Assembly: GCA_946807835.1 (NCBI GenBank)
Contig: OX327711.1
Coordinates: 17,333,501 to 17,397,500, forward strand
Origin: Ailanthus altissimus
Taxonomy: Eukaryota; Streptophyta; Magnoliopsida; Sapindales; Simaroubaceae
Direction: 5' to 3'
DNA: 64,000 nt
How positions within the stretch are numbered: the stretch's first letter is position 1; every line of letters starts with the position of its first letter. A program made the position numbers and the translations under genes. Positions 37,381 to 48,639 of the stretch are shown piece by piece. The notes under the pieces are model-generated. The model ran no database searches. It was not told the DNA's origin and was given only the letters and a program-made list of their open reading frames with translations.

Positions 37381-37634
37381 ATATTTTGGATGATTTTGAT
37401 AATTAAAACTGAATTTGGAATAACCTTGATAAGAACCAAATAAATAACTTTTAAAATAATTATTGTTAGATATGCTAAAAAATTATTAATAATAAAAAAT
37501 TTATATGCATTTTCCAAATTTTACTATCATAATATTATAGAGATTAAGATGATTAAAATAGATATAATATATATTTGAAATTTCATATCCATATATAAAA
37601 ATATATTTTCATGATACTGAAGATAGTATTAACA

Positions 37635-37725
37635 AAAAATATATATTTTTATAAAATATATATTTTTATAAAATATATATTTTTATAAAATATTAAATTT
37701 TATAAAATATTAAATTTTATATAGT
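37635..37725. repeat. AT-only tandem array, period about 19 bp
   Basis: TATATTTTTATAAAATATA is repeated three times and then passes into TATTAAATTTTATAAAA units. Confidence 0.85.
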
Positions 37726-38139
37726 TATAACAACATTATATACATACATACATTTGCATATTTTTATATGTATGTTAGAGACAAATAAAGATAATAACGA
37801 AACTATTGCATTTGTTTGATTTTTATGAGGATATATACATGAAAATATATTTAATAAACAAATCATTTTTTTTAAAAAAAAGGTTCCCTTTCATGCTTTT
37901 AAATTTGCTGTGAGAGAGAGTATTTTTACCACAAGTGATTTTAAAACTATTTTATTAAATACTTAAATTGATTTTTTTAAATTTCTCAAAGTCACTTTTA
38001 TCTCCCAACAACAATATCTAATGTTCCTAGATCACGTCATGCTTATATTTTATTTATTTGAATCACTAGATTATATGACTATGGAACAATGGATTTCACA
38101 AAATTATATAAAAAAAAAAAGATTTTTTTTCTTATTATG

Positions 38140-38166
38140 AGTCCTCTCTCTCTCTCTCTCTCTCTC
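38140..38166. repeat. (CT)n microsatellite
   Basis: About 13 CT units. Confidence 0.95.
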
Positions 38167-38944
38167 GCAACAACTACACAAAAAAGATAGAAGAAATATT
38201 TTCCTTATATACTTAAAATTTAATCTAACTAACCATATAGGTGTAAAACCTATTAAAATATAATAACTAGTTTTTATATTTCAATAGGAAGAAAATAATC
38301 CTTTACTTAAAAGAGAATGAATGATTTTATTCTATTCCATATAAATCTTATTTAACTTTTACCTCTCAATAACAAACAAGGTTAATAATTTAGACTTATA
38401 AAGGAACTATATATAGGACACATGTGAAGTGGCTTTCAACTACAATATATAATTTCTACCAAAAGATGATTATTTAATCTAATTAATCCTAAGTAATCCA
38501 CTATAAAATAGTGATTGCACTCTAATTTATATTTAAATTATTTTATCCTTGACCTACTAATTGATGTAGGGGTGGGTAAAACTTAATTTTGATTCAGTTC
38601 TGAGTCTAAACCGTATAAAAATTAAACTGATTGGTTTTTAAAAAATTGAAATTGATCGATTCAGCCTCTTAGAATCGAAATTAACTCAAACTGAACTGGT
38701 TCAATTCTCTGCTGCCTTCGATCTTCACCAATTCACCATCCATACTCATTCTCATTGAGTCATTTTTCATTCTCATTTTGCTATCAAAAAAGAAAAAGAA
38801 ACAAACTCTATTTAACTATACACTCAACCAATTTAAATTACAGTGGTTCAATCAATTTACAATTCAATTTATTCAATAAAAATTTACAAGGGTTTATCCA
38901 AGTGTTAAAACTAAAAAAAAAAAAAAAAACTCAGATTTCATACA

Positions 38945-39240
38945 GTTTGTACAACAGAACTTTGGCGATAGGCCAGCGGCACCAGAGGCGGCGGCACCGG
39001 AGGCAGCAGCAGTAAAGGCGACAGCAATAGGGGCGACACGAGACAAGACGACAGCATTTGGCAACAGGTGGGCGTGGACGGCTGGCTCCAACTAGACATG
39101 GACGACTGGCTCCAACTGGATATGGGCAACAAAGGCAAAATGCAAAACTGACGTCTGACGGTGGCCAAGGAATGAACGGTGAGTAGCTGGAGAACTGATG
39201 GTGGTGGGGACACAAAGAAACGCAATAGCAGCAGTTGAGA
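38945..39240. other. GC-rich segment inside the hAT-like element
   Basis: Rich in GGCGGCACC/GGCAGCAGC wording and containing a 27-bp tandem duplication (GACGGCTGGCTCCAACTAGA / GACGACTGGCTCCAACTGGA, about 39074-39125). Frames on both strands are open for 60-95 codons only because of the composition. A captured gene fragment is possible but not shown. Confidence 0.5.
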
Positions 39241-39339
39241 AGAAAAAAAAATTGAAATCCAAAACGTGAAAGAAATAGTTAATACTCAACAGAGGTATTT
39301 TTGTTTTTGTGCTGTTAGGTGTGTATCCTACTCATTTTT

Positions 39340-39475
39340 AAGACATGCATATATAATCATATACACACACCATACTAAGGGAGTGGGGATCGAACTCAGG
39401 AGATGGATTTTGGAGGCGCTCGGCTAATTCGGCAGGGTCTCACGCTTGGTGAGTGTGCTACTTTTAATGCAGTGT
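39340..39475 (-). repeat. Possible tRNA-derived SINE-like segment
   Basis: The minus strand reads GAGTTCGATCCCCACTC (39400-39384), close to a pol III B box (GGTTCGANTCC), after GCCGAATTAGCCGAGCG. An A box in the right place and a 3' tail cannot be shown. Confidence 0.25.
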
Positions 39476-40562
39476 TTTATCAAATAAGTTCTTTTTAAAC
39501 TAAATAAGTGTTTATATTAATTATAAAAAAAAAATGATTTGTAAAAATTGAATTTGTTGAGAGTCAAACCTATACCAATTAATACTAAAAAGATTCCTCA
39601 ACTTAACTCACCTGTGTGTATATTTGGTGTTATAGTTTTCAAATTTATACTATTTAAACAATTACTCGGTTTTGGGTTTGGTTTTTAGTTCGAACCGATC
39701 AATTTTGTCAAACAAAACTGATCAGTTATATACTATAAAATTTGTGAAAATTTTGGTAATATAAAAATAAAGATAATTTAATTTTGAATTTAAAATTAAG
39801 AAAGAATCATACACGTGATTGATAACGCAATAAAATAACAAAATAGGTGTGAAACGAGAAGTCGAAAGGAAAATATTATTCACACAGGTATTGTTTATGT
39901 AATTACTATTTACAAAACGTTGCCTGTTTAAAAAAATTTTATTTTTATTTTAATTATGTGTTTATGTCGATTTTGAATTTTTTTTTTTATGTGAACTCTT
40001 ATTTTAACAAGAATTAGAGTTTATAGGGTCTTGTAAATACTATATAAATTTTTGTAATTCATTAGAATTATAATGCATTAACAAAAGAAATAATAGAGGG
40101 TTGGGATAACTTTAAAGCGTTGGATGTAAACGTGAAATAATACCATAAAATGCTTGAGTGTTAGGTGCATAAACACAATAAAGTATTAGGTAAATTCTTT
40201 AAAAAAAATTTTATTATTGTATTCTTTAAATTTCTCTTGTAAATATTTTTTGAGTATAAAAGAACTGCAATAAAAGAAGTTGGGCTTGTAATTTCTCTAT
40301 TTCCTGGTTAATATTTATTTATTTTTATTTTTACTTGTGAGAATTTTTTTTTACAAAACACATAGAGTTTTAGAGTATTAAATACCAAATAAAAAACATT
40401 AGAATATATAAAAATTCCCAATAAATTAATATCAAAATTGTGATTAAATTAATATCTAAACAGTATTAAATTAAAAAATATAACATGATACCTTAACAAA
40501 ATTCAAAACATTTCAATTCAATTTTTCAATTAATCGAATTAACGCTCAATCCTAAATCGATG

Positions 40563-42121
40563 TATGTTGCCCCTCTATAAATAAATATTTATAAATCAAG
40601 TAGGCTTTTTAAATATTGCTGACTCTCAATTGCATGTTCATTCTATTGAGTCCTAATTTGCGATGTGATTGTTTGATATCTTTTCGTTCAATAAATTAAT
40701 CTTTAAAAAAAATATTAAACCCGTTTTAGTAAGGCTTTTACTATAACAACTATTCATAGATTTTACAATCATAATCTATGAATTCAACTAAGGAGCTATA
40801 TCTGTTCTCATATAAACTCATGGATCAAGAATAACTATTTTAATGCTTAGGAAATCAACGATCCAAGAATTTTAACAAAATATAATCTCACTAATTGACG
40901 ACTCAAAATATATTAACTCACAAACATGAATTCATCATTCTATTAATATTAAAGTATACATGTAGTAGTAATTTTGAGAAATTAACTAAATTGATAGTAT
41001 CGTTAATAGTAAATAATTTCTTTTTATTCAATCATGTTCAATACATCAAGCTCACACAGTAACACACTAATCTAAAGATATCTCTAATAGGCTATATCAA
41101 CTACTTTATGTAATAGAGCTTAATGGGTTACCACCATCTAATTGAAATTCCTAATTTCATTAAAAGGTTGTAAACGTTTTTGTATAACAAAACTCAGGAT
41201 TAAATCTATTGTGCAACATGTATTTACCCAATCATATATAATATATGGGAAATAATGATAAAAATATCATCAAATAACTAATTGAATACATAAAAAAATT
41301 AAGTTTATATCATCCATAAATATAATACTCACATAAATATGCTTTTATAGCTATTAGTCCCAAAATAACCCTCCTTTATAATCTTTTTTAACCCTTTGTT
41401 TTCTTTTTAAAACAAAAATCAAACCCTTTTCTTACTCCATAAAAATATTTTAAAAATTATTTAATTTTTAAAACACCTATTTTTTCCTGATAATATATAT
41501 GGTTCAACTAATTCTGTATTAAGGCCCAATGGTACAAGTGGTGTGGGAAATGGAGGAAATTATCAAGTTTGCCAATAGTTTCAACGTGGGATCTTTATGC
41601 GATCATCAACAAAATTCAATGCACAGCTTGACGGGGCCTAAGTGGGTCATTCCCCCAATCCTAAATTTTATTTTTAATTTTATAATTTTCACATTTTTAA
41701 ATGTGTAATTTTATTATTCAATTGCTTCAAAATTTTAAGTTTAACACTAAAAATTTCACAAAATTAAATTATAACAAATATAATTTTTAACTTTAATATT
41801 TAACTCTGTACACTTTATAAAATAACTCATCATATTGTTTTTATATAAGTCTTTGGGCCCATCTTCTAAACATTTTTATAGTTTCTTTACAATAAGAATT
41901 CTATCGAAATTTGGACAAATTTTTTTCTATTTTCAAATATTTTCAGACAATCTATTATACTTCCAAATTTCTTATTTCTTATTCGTAACACACAATTAAT
42001 ATGATTAAATAAAAATATATTTATAAATCATTCATCAATATATTTTAAATATCTAGAACAATATTAATAAAATTATGGTATTGTGGCGTGTTGGTGGTTC
42101 TCAAGTAAATAACCCTTATAT
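40563..42121. other. AT-rich intergenic sequence
   Basis: No gene or repeat terminus recognised. A slightly less AT-rich stretch lies at about 41520-41660. Confidence 0.5.
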
Positions 42122-42595
42122 TGTTGGGCATTTAGATAATTTGAGAGTTAGTTTTGCCCTAAGTTAAAACTCCACTGTTTAGCATATGATATATATATAT
42201 ATATATATGTTATTTACACCATTTTGTATGTAGATTATTGAGATTGTTTTGTGGTGGCTCTGGTTTCTTTGAGAGTCTTTAATGAGAGAGAAAATGGGGG
42301 AAAACAGAATAAGTCTAGGATTTTTTGGTTTTGGTTGGATCTTTCGATTATCTTGTATTCTTGAATTCTCTCTTGTTGAGATTGTATCATTAGAAACTTG
42401 GTTATATTAGGGCTGTAACTAATCTGAAAATAGTGCAGAGACTGAGCTTTTATTGTTGAGCTCGTGAGTAGATGTAGGCTACCTTAGTGGCCGAACCACT
42501 ATAGATTGTGTTTCTTGTTGATTCTTGTTGTTGTGTTTGCTGGTATTTTTGATTCTTGAAACGGTTAAGAAGTTTTGTGTTGTAGAATTACAACA
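42122..42595 (+). mobile_element. Copia 5' LTR with primer-binding site, element truncated
   Basis: Starts TGTTGGGCATTTAG and ends GAATTACAACA, followed at once by GGTATCAAATGCC, an initiator tRNA-Met-like primer-binding site. It contains GTGGCCGAACCACTATAGATT, wording shared with the other copia LTRs. No gag is readable downstream, so the rest of the element is lost. Confidence 0.7.
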
Positions 42596-42994
42596 GGTAT
42601 CAAATGCCCCAAAGTAACAAAATACATATTTAAACTTTAAAAGTCTAATACTATAAATTCTTATAGGTTCTAAAAAGATTAAAAAAAAAAAAGTTCATAA
42701 GTCTTTATGGCTCACAAAAAAATTTAAAACACCACCATATGACTCACCTCAACTAATTATTATGGTGAAAAAGTTTACAATCTCTTGAGAGGGGAAAAAA
42801 AAGTAAGAGAGGTAAGTTTTCACAATTCAACTAGTGGAATAATTTAAAATAAATGAGAAACGTAATAAAGATAATAAAATAATAACGATAAAAATAAACT
42901 TTTATATTATCTTAACAAGTATTATATAAATATTCTAAAAACCTCATGAGAATAATTAAATTTCATTTTATTCATATTAATTATAGAAAATTTC
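42596..42994. other. AT-rich sequence after the truncated LTR
   Basis: Nothing recognised beyond the primer-binding site. Confidence 0.4.
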
Positions 42995-43177
42995 AAAATC
43001 TATTATAATCTTGTAAATGATTTTCATAAATTAGTTCATATCTAATATATGCCATGGAATTTAAATATTTTTTTCTTAAAATCTTACATTAAACTAATAT
43101 TTAGGAAAAATCTTGTTATACCTGAAATATTCATCGACTAATTTATGAAAATCATTTACAAGATTATAATAGATTTT
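42995..43177. repeat. Perfect 41-bp inverted repeat (arms 42995-43035 and 43137-43177)
   Basis: The left arm starts AAAATCTATTATAATC and the right arm ends GATTATAATAGATTTT. By eye all 41 positions pair, with a 101-bp loop. Confidence 0.9.
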
Positions 43178-43262
43178 GCCATGGAATTTAAATATATATA
43201 TATTTTAAATCTTACATTAAACTAATACTTAGGGGAAATTTTGTCATACCTGAAATATTCAT
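43051..43262 (+). repeat. Direct repeat, units 43051-43134 and 43178-43262
   Basis: Both units begin GCCATGGAATTTAAATAT, continue with AATCTTACATTAAACTAATA, and end ACCTGAAATATTCAT. The second unit starts directly after the right arm of the inverted repeat. Confidence 0.9.
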
Positions 43263-44701
43263 TAGGTAGAGCATCGAACGTACACATAACTCACTAAGCA
43301 TATTTTCGTCTTATATATGTGCAAAGCAAAACTCTCAAAAAATAGGGCGCTCATATATACAGTCCAAAACCTCTATGTGTGTATAGATGGATCCCAATTA
43401 CCTAATCTCATCTATAAATTCAAAGGGGAATGGTACTACTTAGTGGTTTAAAAATCACTTTTATTATGCAAATATAACTCATAGAATATTATTATCTCAT
43501 ATTTTATACTTTAATATCACAAATCATTTAAACATATTTCTATTGATATAAATGATTTATAATATCACTTACAAATATCTAAGGAGTAAAATAATAATAT
43601 GAATGATTTTTTTATAATGTAAAATAAATACTTGAATTAAATACGATATATTCTAAAAAAAATTAATTAAGTAAAAATAAATCATTTATCTTAAAATAAT
43701 ATATTCATCGTGATTTTTTGGACTTTATAAAATTATATATGATAAATAAAATCTTTTAAATAAGTATATACATACATACAAATATATATGAATCTCACTC
43801 ACAAAAGTGATGACGTTAATAAAAAAACACATTCTTGAAACATATCATATATAAAACCCTCCTAAATAAGAGGGAAAAAAAAATTTACCGGAATAAAAAT
43901 TACTACATGAATTGATTTTTCTAAATAAAAGTTTATTAAATAAAACTACATCACGATGAATTATATATGTACTAAATCATGAAATCGATATGGGCTTTAC
44001 AACTCAAAGTTCTGATCATTCTATTTATCTTTTACAGGTCCTTAAATGAAAAAAAAAAAGATTAATAATATAACAAAATTCGAATATAAGCCCAAATCAA
44101 AAGGTTATGGTTTTTCAAAATATTAATCCCTCTATTTTTTATGAAATTTAATACCTCAACATATATAATTAAATCTTTTAATTTGATAAGTAAATCTTGT
44201 TAAAAAATCTCCAACACACTTTCTTATCTTAACTTCCTCTCTCTAAAATCTCAAACACTTAAATTTATCTCTAATTAAAAAGATTTTAAGATTCTAAATC
44301 ATACTTAAACTATCAACCATATTAAAAAAATTTCAAAATCATACTTAAAAGAATAAATAAATAACTTGAATGAAAAATGGTCATCGAAGCATACTCTTTC
44401 TCTCTCAGTTGCACAACACCCTTTCTCTCTCTCTCTCCTTTTTTTTTTCTTTTGAAATTCTTTCTCTTTCTTTTGATAACTTAAAAAGAAGGGAATTTGA
44501 TTCATGGACTTTAACTAGAACAGGCCCAACTTAAGTAATAAAAAGGTTTTGGGTTTAAATTAAATTATAAGCTTACTTTTTTATTTATTTTGTAATTATT
44601 TCTTTAAATTATGGTTTGGCCACTTTATTCAAAAAATGTCTTACTAAAAAAATGTCAAAAACCAAGAATATCTTGGCGGTGATTTTGCTTGGTTTCCCAC
44701 T
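43263..44701. other. AT-rich intergenic sequence
   Basis: No gene. A pyrimidine-rich CT tract lies at about 44395-44470 and explains the reading frame there. Confidence 0.5.
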
Positions 44702-45642
44702 TGTTCATTATTGCGGATATCAAGTCATACACTTTAATTGACATCTTTATAGCATCAATTAAGTTACGGCCTTGATACCCCTTTTATTCTATATGCAACA
44801 AAAATCATAACTCACACCATAAAAAAGAACACATAAGATCAACACATCAATAAAGATAAAAAAAAACAAACCAATCAACAAAACACAAGATATACATGGT
44901 TCGGCCCAATATTACCTACGTCCACGGAGAATTCATGATCCAGTTTCTTATTATTGAAATAGATCACTAAGTATCTTCTTACATCATCAATGATCCCATA
45001 AGACCCCTTAGTATCTCCCTTAGAGACTTCTAAGTATCTACCATTAATCACCATTACTCCCCAAAACCTCTTAATATCTCCTCATAAGAGATTTTTACAA
45101 GGAATACAAGAATAGCCCGAGTATCTAAGCCAAAAGGATCTATGGTGTTTTTTTTGTTCATTTAAGAACTAAAAGAAAACACACCCCAAATGTTACATCC
45201 CAGTGCACCACACACTTAGTGTTTACCTAACTCCTCTATTCTCTCTTATGGTTATATCTTGAAACTTTAGATGCTTCTCTTTTTCTTGTATGTAGAATGG
45301 TTTATATGGTGAATAAAACACCCTTAGAAACCTTAAACCTAATTGGAATAAGAGTCCTAATCCCATTTAAAGAAGTCAATTGAACCAAAACAAGAAATAT
45401 CCTAAAGTAGCTGCGTAAACAGTACCCCGCGTGAACAGTCATCACCGTGAACAGTACTTATTACCGTGCATACAGTGCTCGTCGTGAACAGTGTCGCCGC
45501 ATGAACAATACCCATTTTTTTGTCTTTTTGTTTTGCTCCTCCCTTGTACACCCAATACATACTTGACTTCATAATTACTCTTCTCTTAGTATTCATCTCA
45601 ATTCTTGTCCATACAAAATTGTTGAATTACTAATTTCTAACA
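44702..45642 (-). mobile_element. Copia-type LTR, copy D
   Basis: On the minus strand starts TGTTAGAAATTAGTAATTC. It follows copy C through GGTTCGGCCCAATATTACC (plus strand, about 44899) and AGTATCTTCTTACATCATCA. In place of the AGCGCT island it has a 'GTGAACAGT' island (about 45415-45510). No exact target duplication was found, so the low-end boundary is approximate. Confidence 0.75.
45415..45510. repeat. GTGAACAGT phrase island in LTR copy D
   Basis: GTGAACAGT occurs at about 45431, 45448 and 45483, with near copies AACAGTACC, GCATACAGTGC and ATGAACAATACC between and around them. Confidence 0.8.
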
Positions 45643-48639
45643 AGAAGTATTATATATATTATTTTATTTTAAGTTGTGGACCTATTTGTTGAAAATAATG
45701 AAATGAAGTTGAAATTAAATATTGTGAAGGTTTTAAAATTAAAAGAAATAATTGTGGGCTTAGGTGCGGAGAGGAAAGAAAAAAATGGAGCAAGTGGAAA
45801 AATACAAATGAGTGTAGAATTTAGCACATAAGGGTTTTAAGATATTTTTAAGTTCACTTGTTTGTGATACCATTTTGGAGACAAGAGAAAGAAGATAAGA
45901 AAGAGAGAGATAGAGAAATCTAGCAAAAGAATGGGAAAAAAAAGAAGAAGAGGACGGAGAAGAAGAAGAAGAAAATGCTGAGATGAAAAGTGAGAAATTA
46001 TTAATTGTGAGTAATTTTATTTTATAAACTTTATTTTCTTTGGAATATTTTTATGGGTTTATGTATAGTTTATGGAGTTGATAAATATTTGATATTCTTT
46101 TGGAGGTTTCTTTAGTAATTATGTTGGATAATTTTAATGCTCAGAGGTGATTGTATTTTGGTGAAATAAAATTTTGTGAAAAATTTTAAATTAGAAATAT
46201 AGTAGATTTAACAATAAGTATGATTTTTTTGTTATGTTTTGATTTCTAAAAATTTGTAAAATATTGATTCTAAAGGTTGTCTACTAGAAGGTTCCATTTA
46301 GTCAAGTTGATTTAATTTTTAAGAATGATTATAACTAGGGTTTTGAAGAGGATAAAATCATTTACTTGATTTTATAATGATCTATGTCTCAAGAGCTATT
46401 TATTTTGATTCTATAGAAATGGACATTATTGATGCATAAGAAAAATTGTTGGAATATTAGTAGTCAAAAGTGAAAGATTTTAGGAAATTTTAAGTCTCAA
46501 TTTATGACTAAATTTGTATTTATATTATTTTATAGGTTTAAATTGTTAATTATCATCATTTTAGGACCACAAGAAGATAGACTTTATAATTTGTGTCAAA
46601 GAACGCAAAATCTACTCGAGCTCATAAGTTGGAACCCCTATCATGAAAGAGACGTGCTGTGTTGAACTAGAAAAATGCTCAAAGAGTTTTGTGAGTGGAT
46701 ATTTAAATTATTTTTATAATTTTTACTATATGATTTTAGAAATATATATTTTAAAGCATGATGAGCATGATTCTTTCTTTTATAACTAACAACATGTATG
46801 TTTTTCCTTGGTTATTATTTATCTATATGTTTTACTCCATGAAATGATTTCTCTTGTGTTATATATAAAGCATTCATACTATAGTTTTGGTTCTTAAAAT
46901 ATTTATCTTGAGATTGTGTTTGTTTTACACAAGTAGCAATGATTTCTAAATGGTTTGAAATTAAAGAGTATGAGATATGATATAATCAAATGTTATAAGT
47001 TTATATGTTATATAAAAGAAATAATTTTGAAACCACTTAGTTGTACCCTCCCTTCTTCAGATGAGATATGAGATTCAGTTTTTTTGAACTCGTTTGTACA
47101 CACACATAGGCTTTGAGCCGTATGTATAGGTGTTTTGCTATTTGAGAACCAGTTTTACTTTGTGCATGCATACAAAAAATATATGAAATGAGTATGTCCA
47201 ATGCTCTGCCCAATAGACATTTCGGGTATGACGAGGTTTCTCCTAGGTATTAGTTTAGTATGATTTTTTTTTATATAAATAGTATTATATGATGTTTTAA
47301 ATACCAAATATGTTTAACTATGCTTAACTAAGAAAGGATATGACAACATATTTTAGATGCTTATACACGAGTACATGAGTTTATCACAATTTATAGTATT
47401 TACGATCTAACTATTATTTATGAAATGCACTTAATGGTAAGCAATATTATATAGAGACTTTATATGTTTTAATTTAAGATCAATTTATGCACTTTATTTT
47501 GTTTACATAATGAATAGTAAAAGAAATTTTATTTTTGAAAGTTGTATATTTATGTATTTATTATATGTTTTAAAGATAAATTCAATTTTTAAACTACATC
47601 TGCTCAATGAGTCAATCGACTCATCATATTTTTATTATATTTTTTCCTCTCATGAGACTGTAAGAATTAATCAATTCAATGGAATTAACATTAGAAGATA
47701 AGCCAAATGGTAGAGCAAAAAGTCATTTATATTTTAGTCGGTACATTTGTATGAGAGTATTTGATTTTAGATATGTATTGTACTATTTAAATATTTGATA
47801 CTATAAATAATGTTAATATTTCTTTAAATTCTTATAAACTTATAGACGAATAGATTACATAGTGGTAATTGATAACGCTTTGTATTGTGGATAATAAATG
47901 AGAAGTTTAAAAGTACGAGTGCATGCAAGAAACGTATAAAAATGTTGATTTCTTTGAGTTACAATTTTGAATATGTTCAAAAAATAAGAAAGGCTCTACC
48001 AAAATTTTGATAGAATTTCTTATAAAATAAAAGTGTGAGAGTCATAAGATAATATTTGAGATTCATCCCAAAAAAATTTAGATTGTTGTGGGATAGGTTA
48101 TTTCAGTTAGTACATTTCTTTTGTATTGAGATATTTGTTTAAAAAAAATAGTTGCCAAGCAATAAGCAAATGCTTAACTAACACTTTTAATTGTTGTACA
48201 ATCAAGATTAAGCAGATTCGCAATAATATTACAAATTAAATGCTCTAAGCCCTTGCAAAAGCAATAAGAACTTACTGTGAATATATATATATATATATAT
48301 TTTAAAGACTAGCTGTCAATATTTAAAAACTGGTGATTACTTCTCTGAAGAATACAGATTTAAAAGAAGAAAGAACGAGAAGAATGAATCTCTGCATGGA
48401 ATTCCTGTTTTCAATCGCACTTCTTAAAATTAAGAAAGTAAATTTAAGAAATACAGACACTATATATCAATGCTTATATAGACGAGCCATAACAATGGTC
48501 AGCTGACCGAAATATATTACAATTAGATTTAATCACGCCCCACAAAGAAATTGAGAGGAAAATTTTCAGGAATAGTACAGCAAAGAATTCACACTCTCTA
48601 AACAAAATAGTGACAAGACCCTTAAAAGAAAATAAATAT
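45643..48639. other. Intergenic region downstream of the terpene synthase, possibly an old LTR
   Basis: From about 45650 to 47880 the order of features (purine-rich GAAGAAGAAG tract near 45940-45975, AT-rich flanks) loosely mirrors the reverse complement of the solo LTR at 58020-60647, so it may be a very old related LTR. The last 300 bp before 48640 would hold the 3' UTR of the terpene synthase; no clear AATAAA signal is seen on the minus strand. A (TA)n run lies at about 48282-48300. Confidence 0.3.

Larger units (their letters stand above)
36911..38558. other. AT-rich intergenic sequence with simple repeats
   Basis: Contains a 56-bp tandem duplication (about 37268-37380), a 'TTTTATAAAATATATA' tandem array (about 37635-37725) and a (CT)n run (about 38140-38166). 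No gene is seen. Confidence 0.5.
38567..40554. mobile_element. hAT-like non-autonomous DNA transposon with a GC-rich insert
   Basis: Left end TAGGGGTGGGTA; right end, read inward, TAGGATTGAGCG. Both recall the TAGGGGTGAGCA-type termini of plant hAT elements. The flanks AATTGATG (38559-38566) and AATCGATG (40555-40562) form an 8-bp target duplication with one change. Sub-terminal 'GGTTCGAACCGAT'-type phrases are typical of these elements. No transposase is present. The centre (38945-39240) is GC-rich and unlike the surroundings. Confidence 0.65.

Noticed and set aside
38894..39289. Cysteine- or proline-rich small proteins in four overlapping frames
   Set aside because: All frames stay open because of GC-rich composition in the hAT-like element; no start context, splice support or family match.
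44395..44470. CT-rich tract as a gene's 5' UTR
   Set aside because: No open frame with a known domain follows on either strand.
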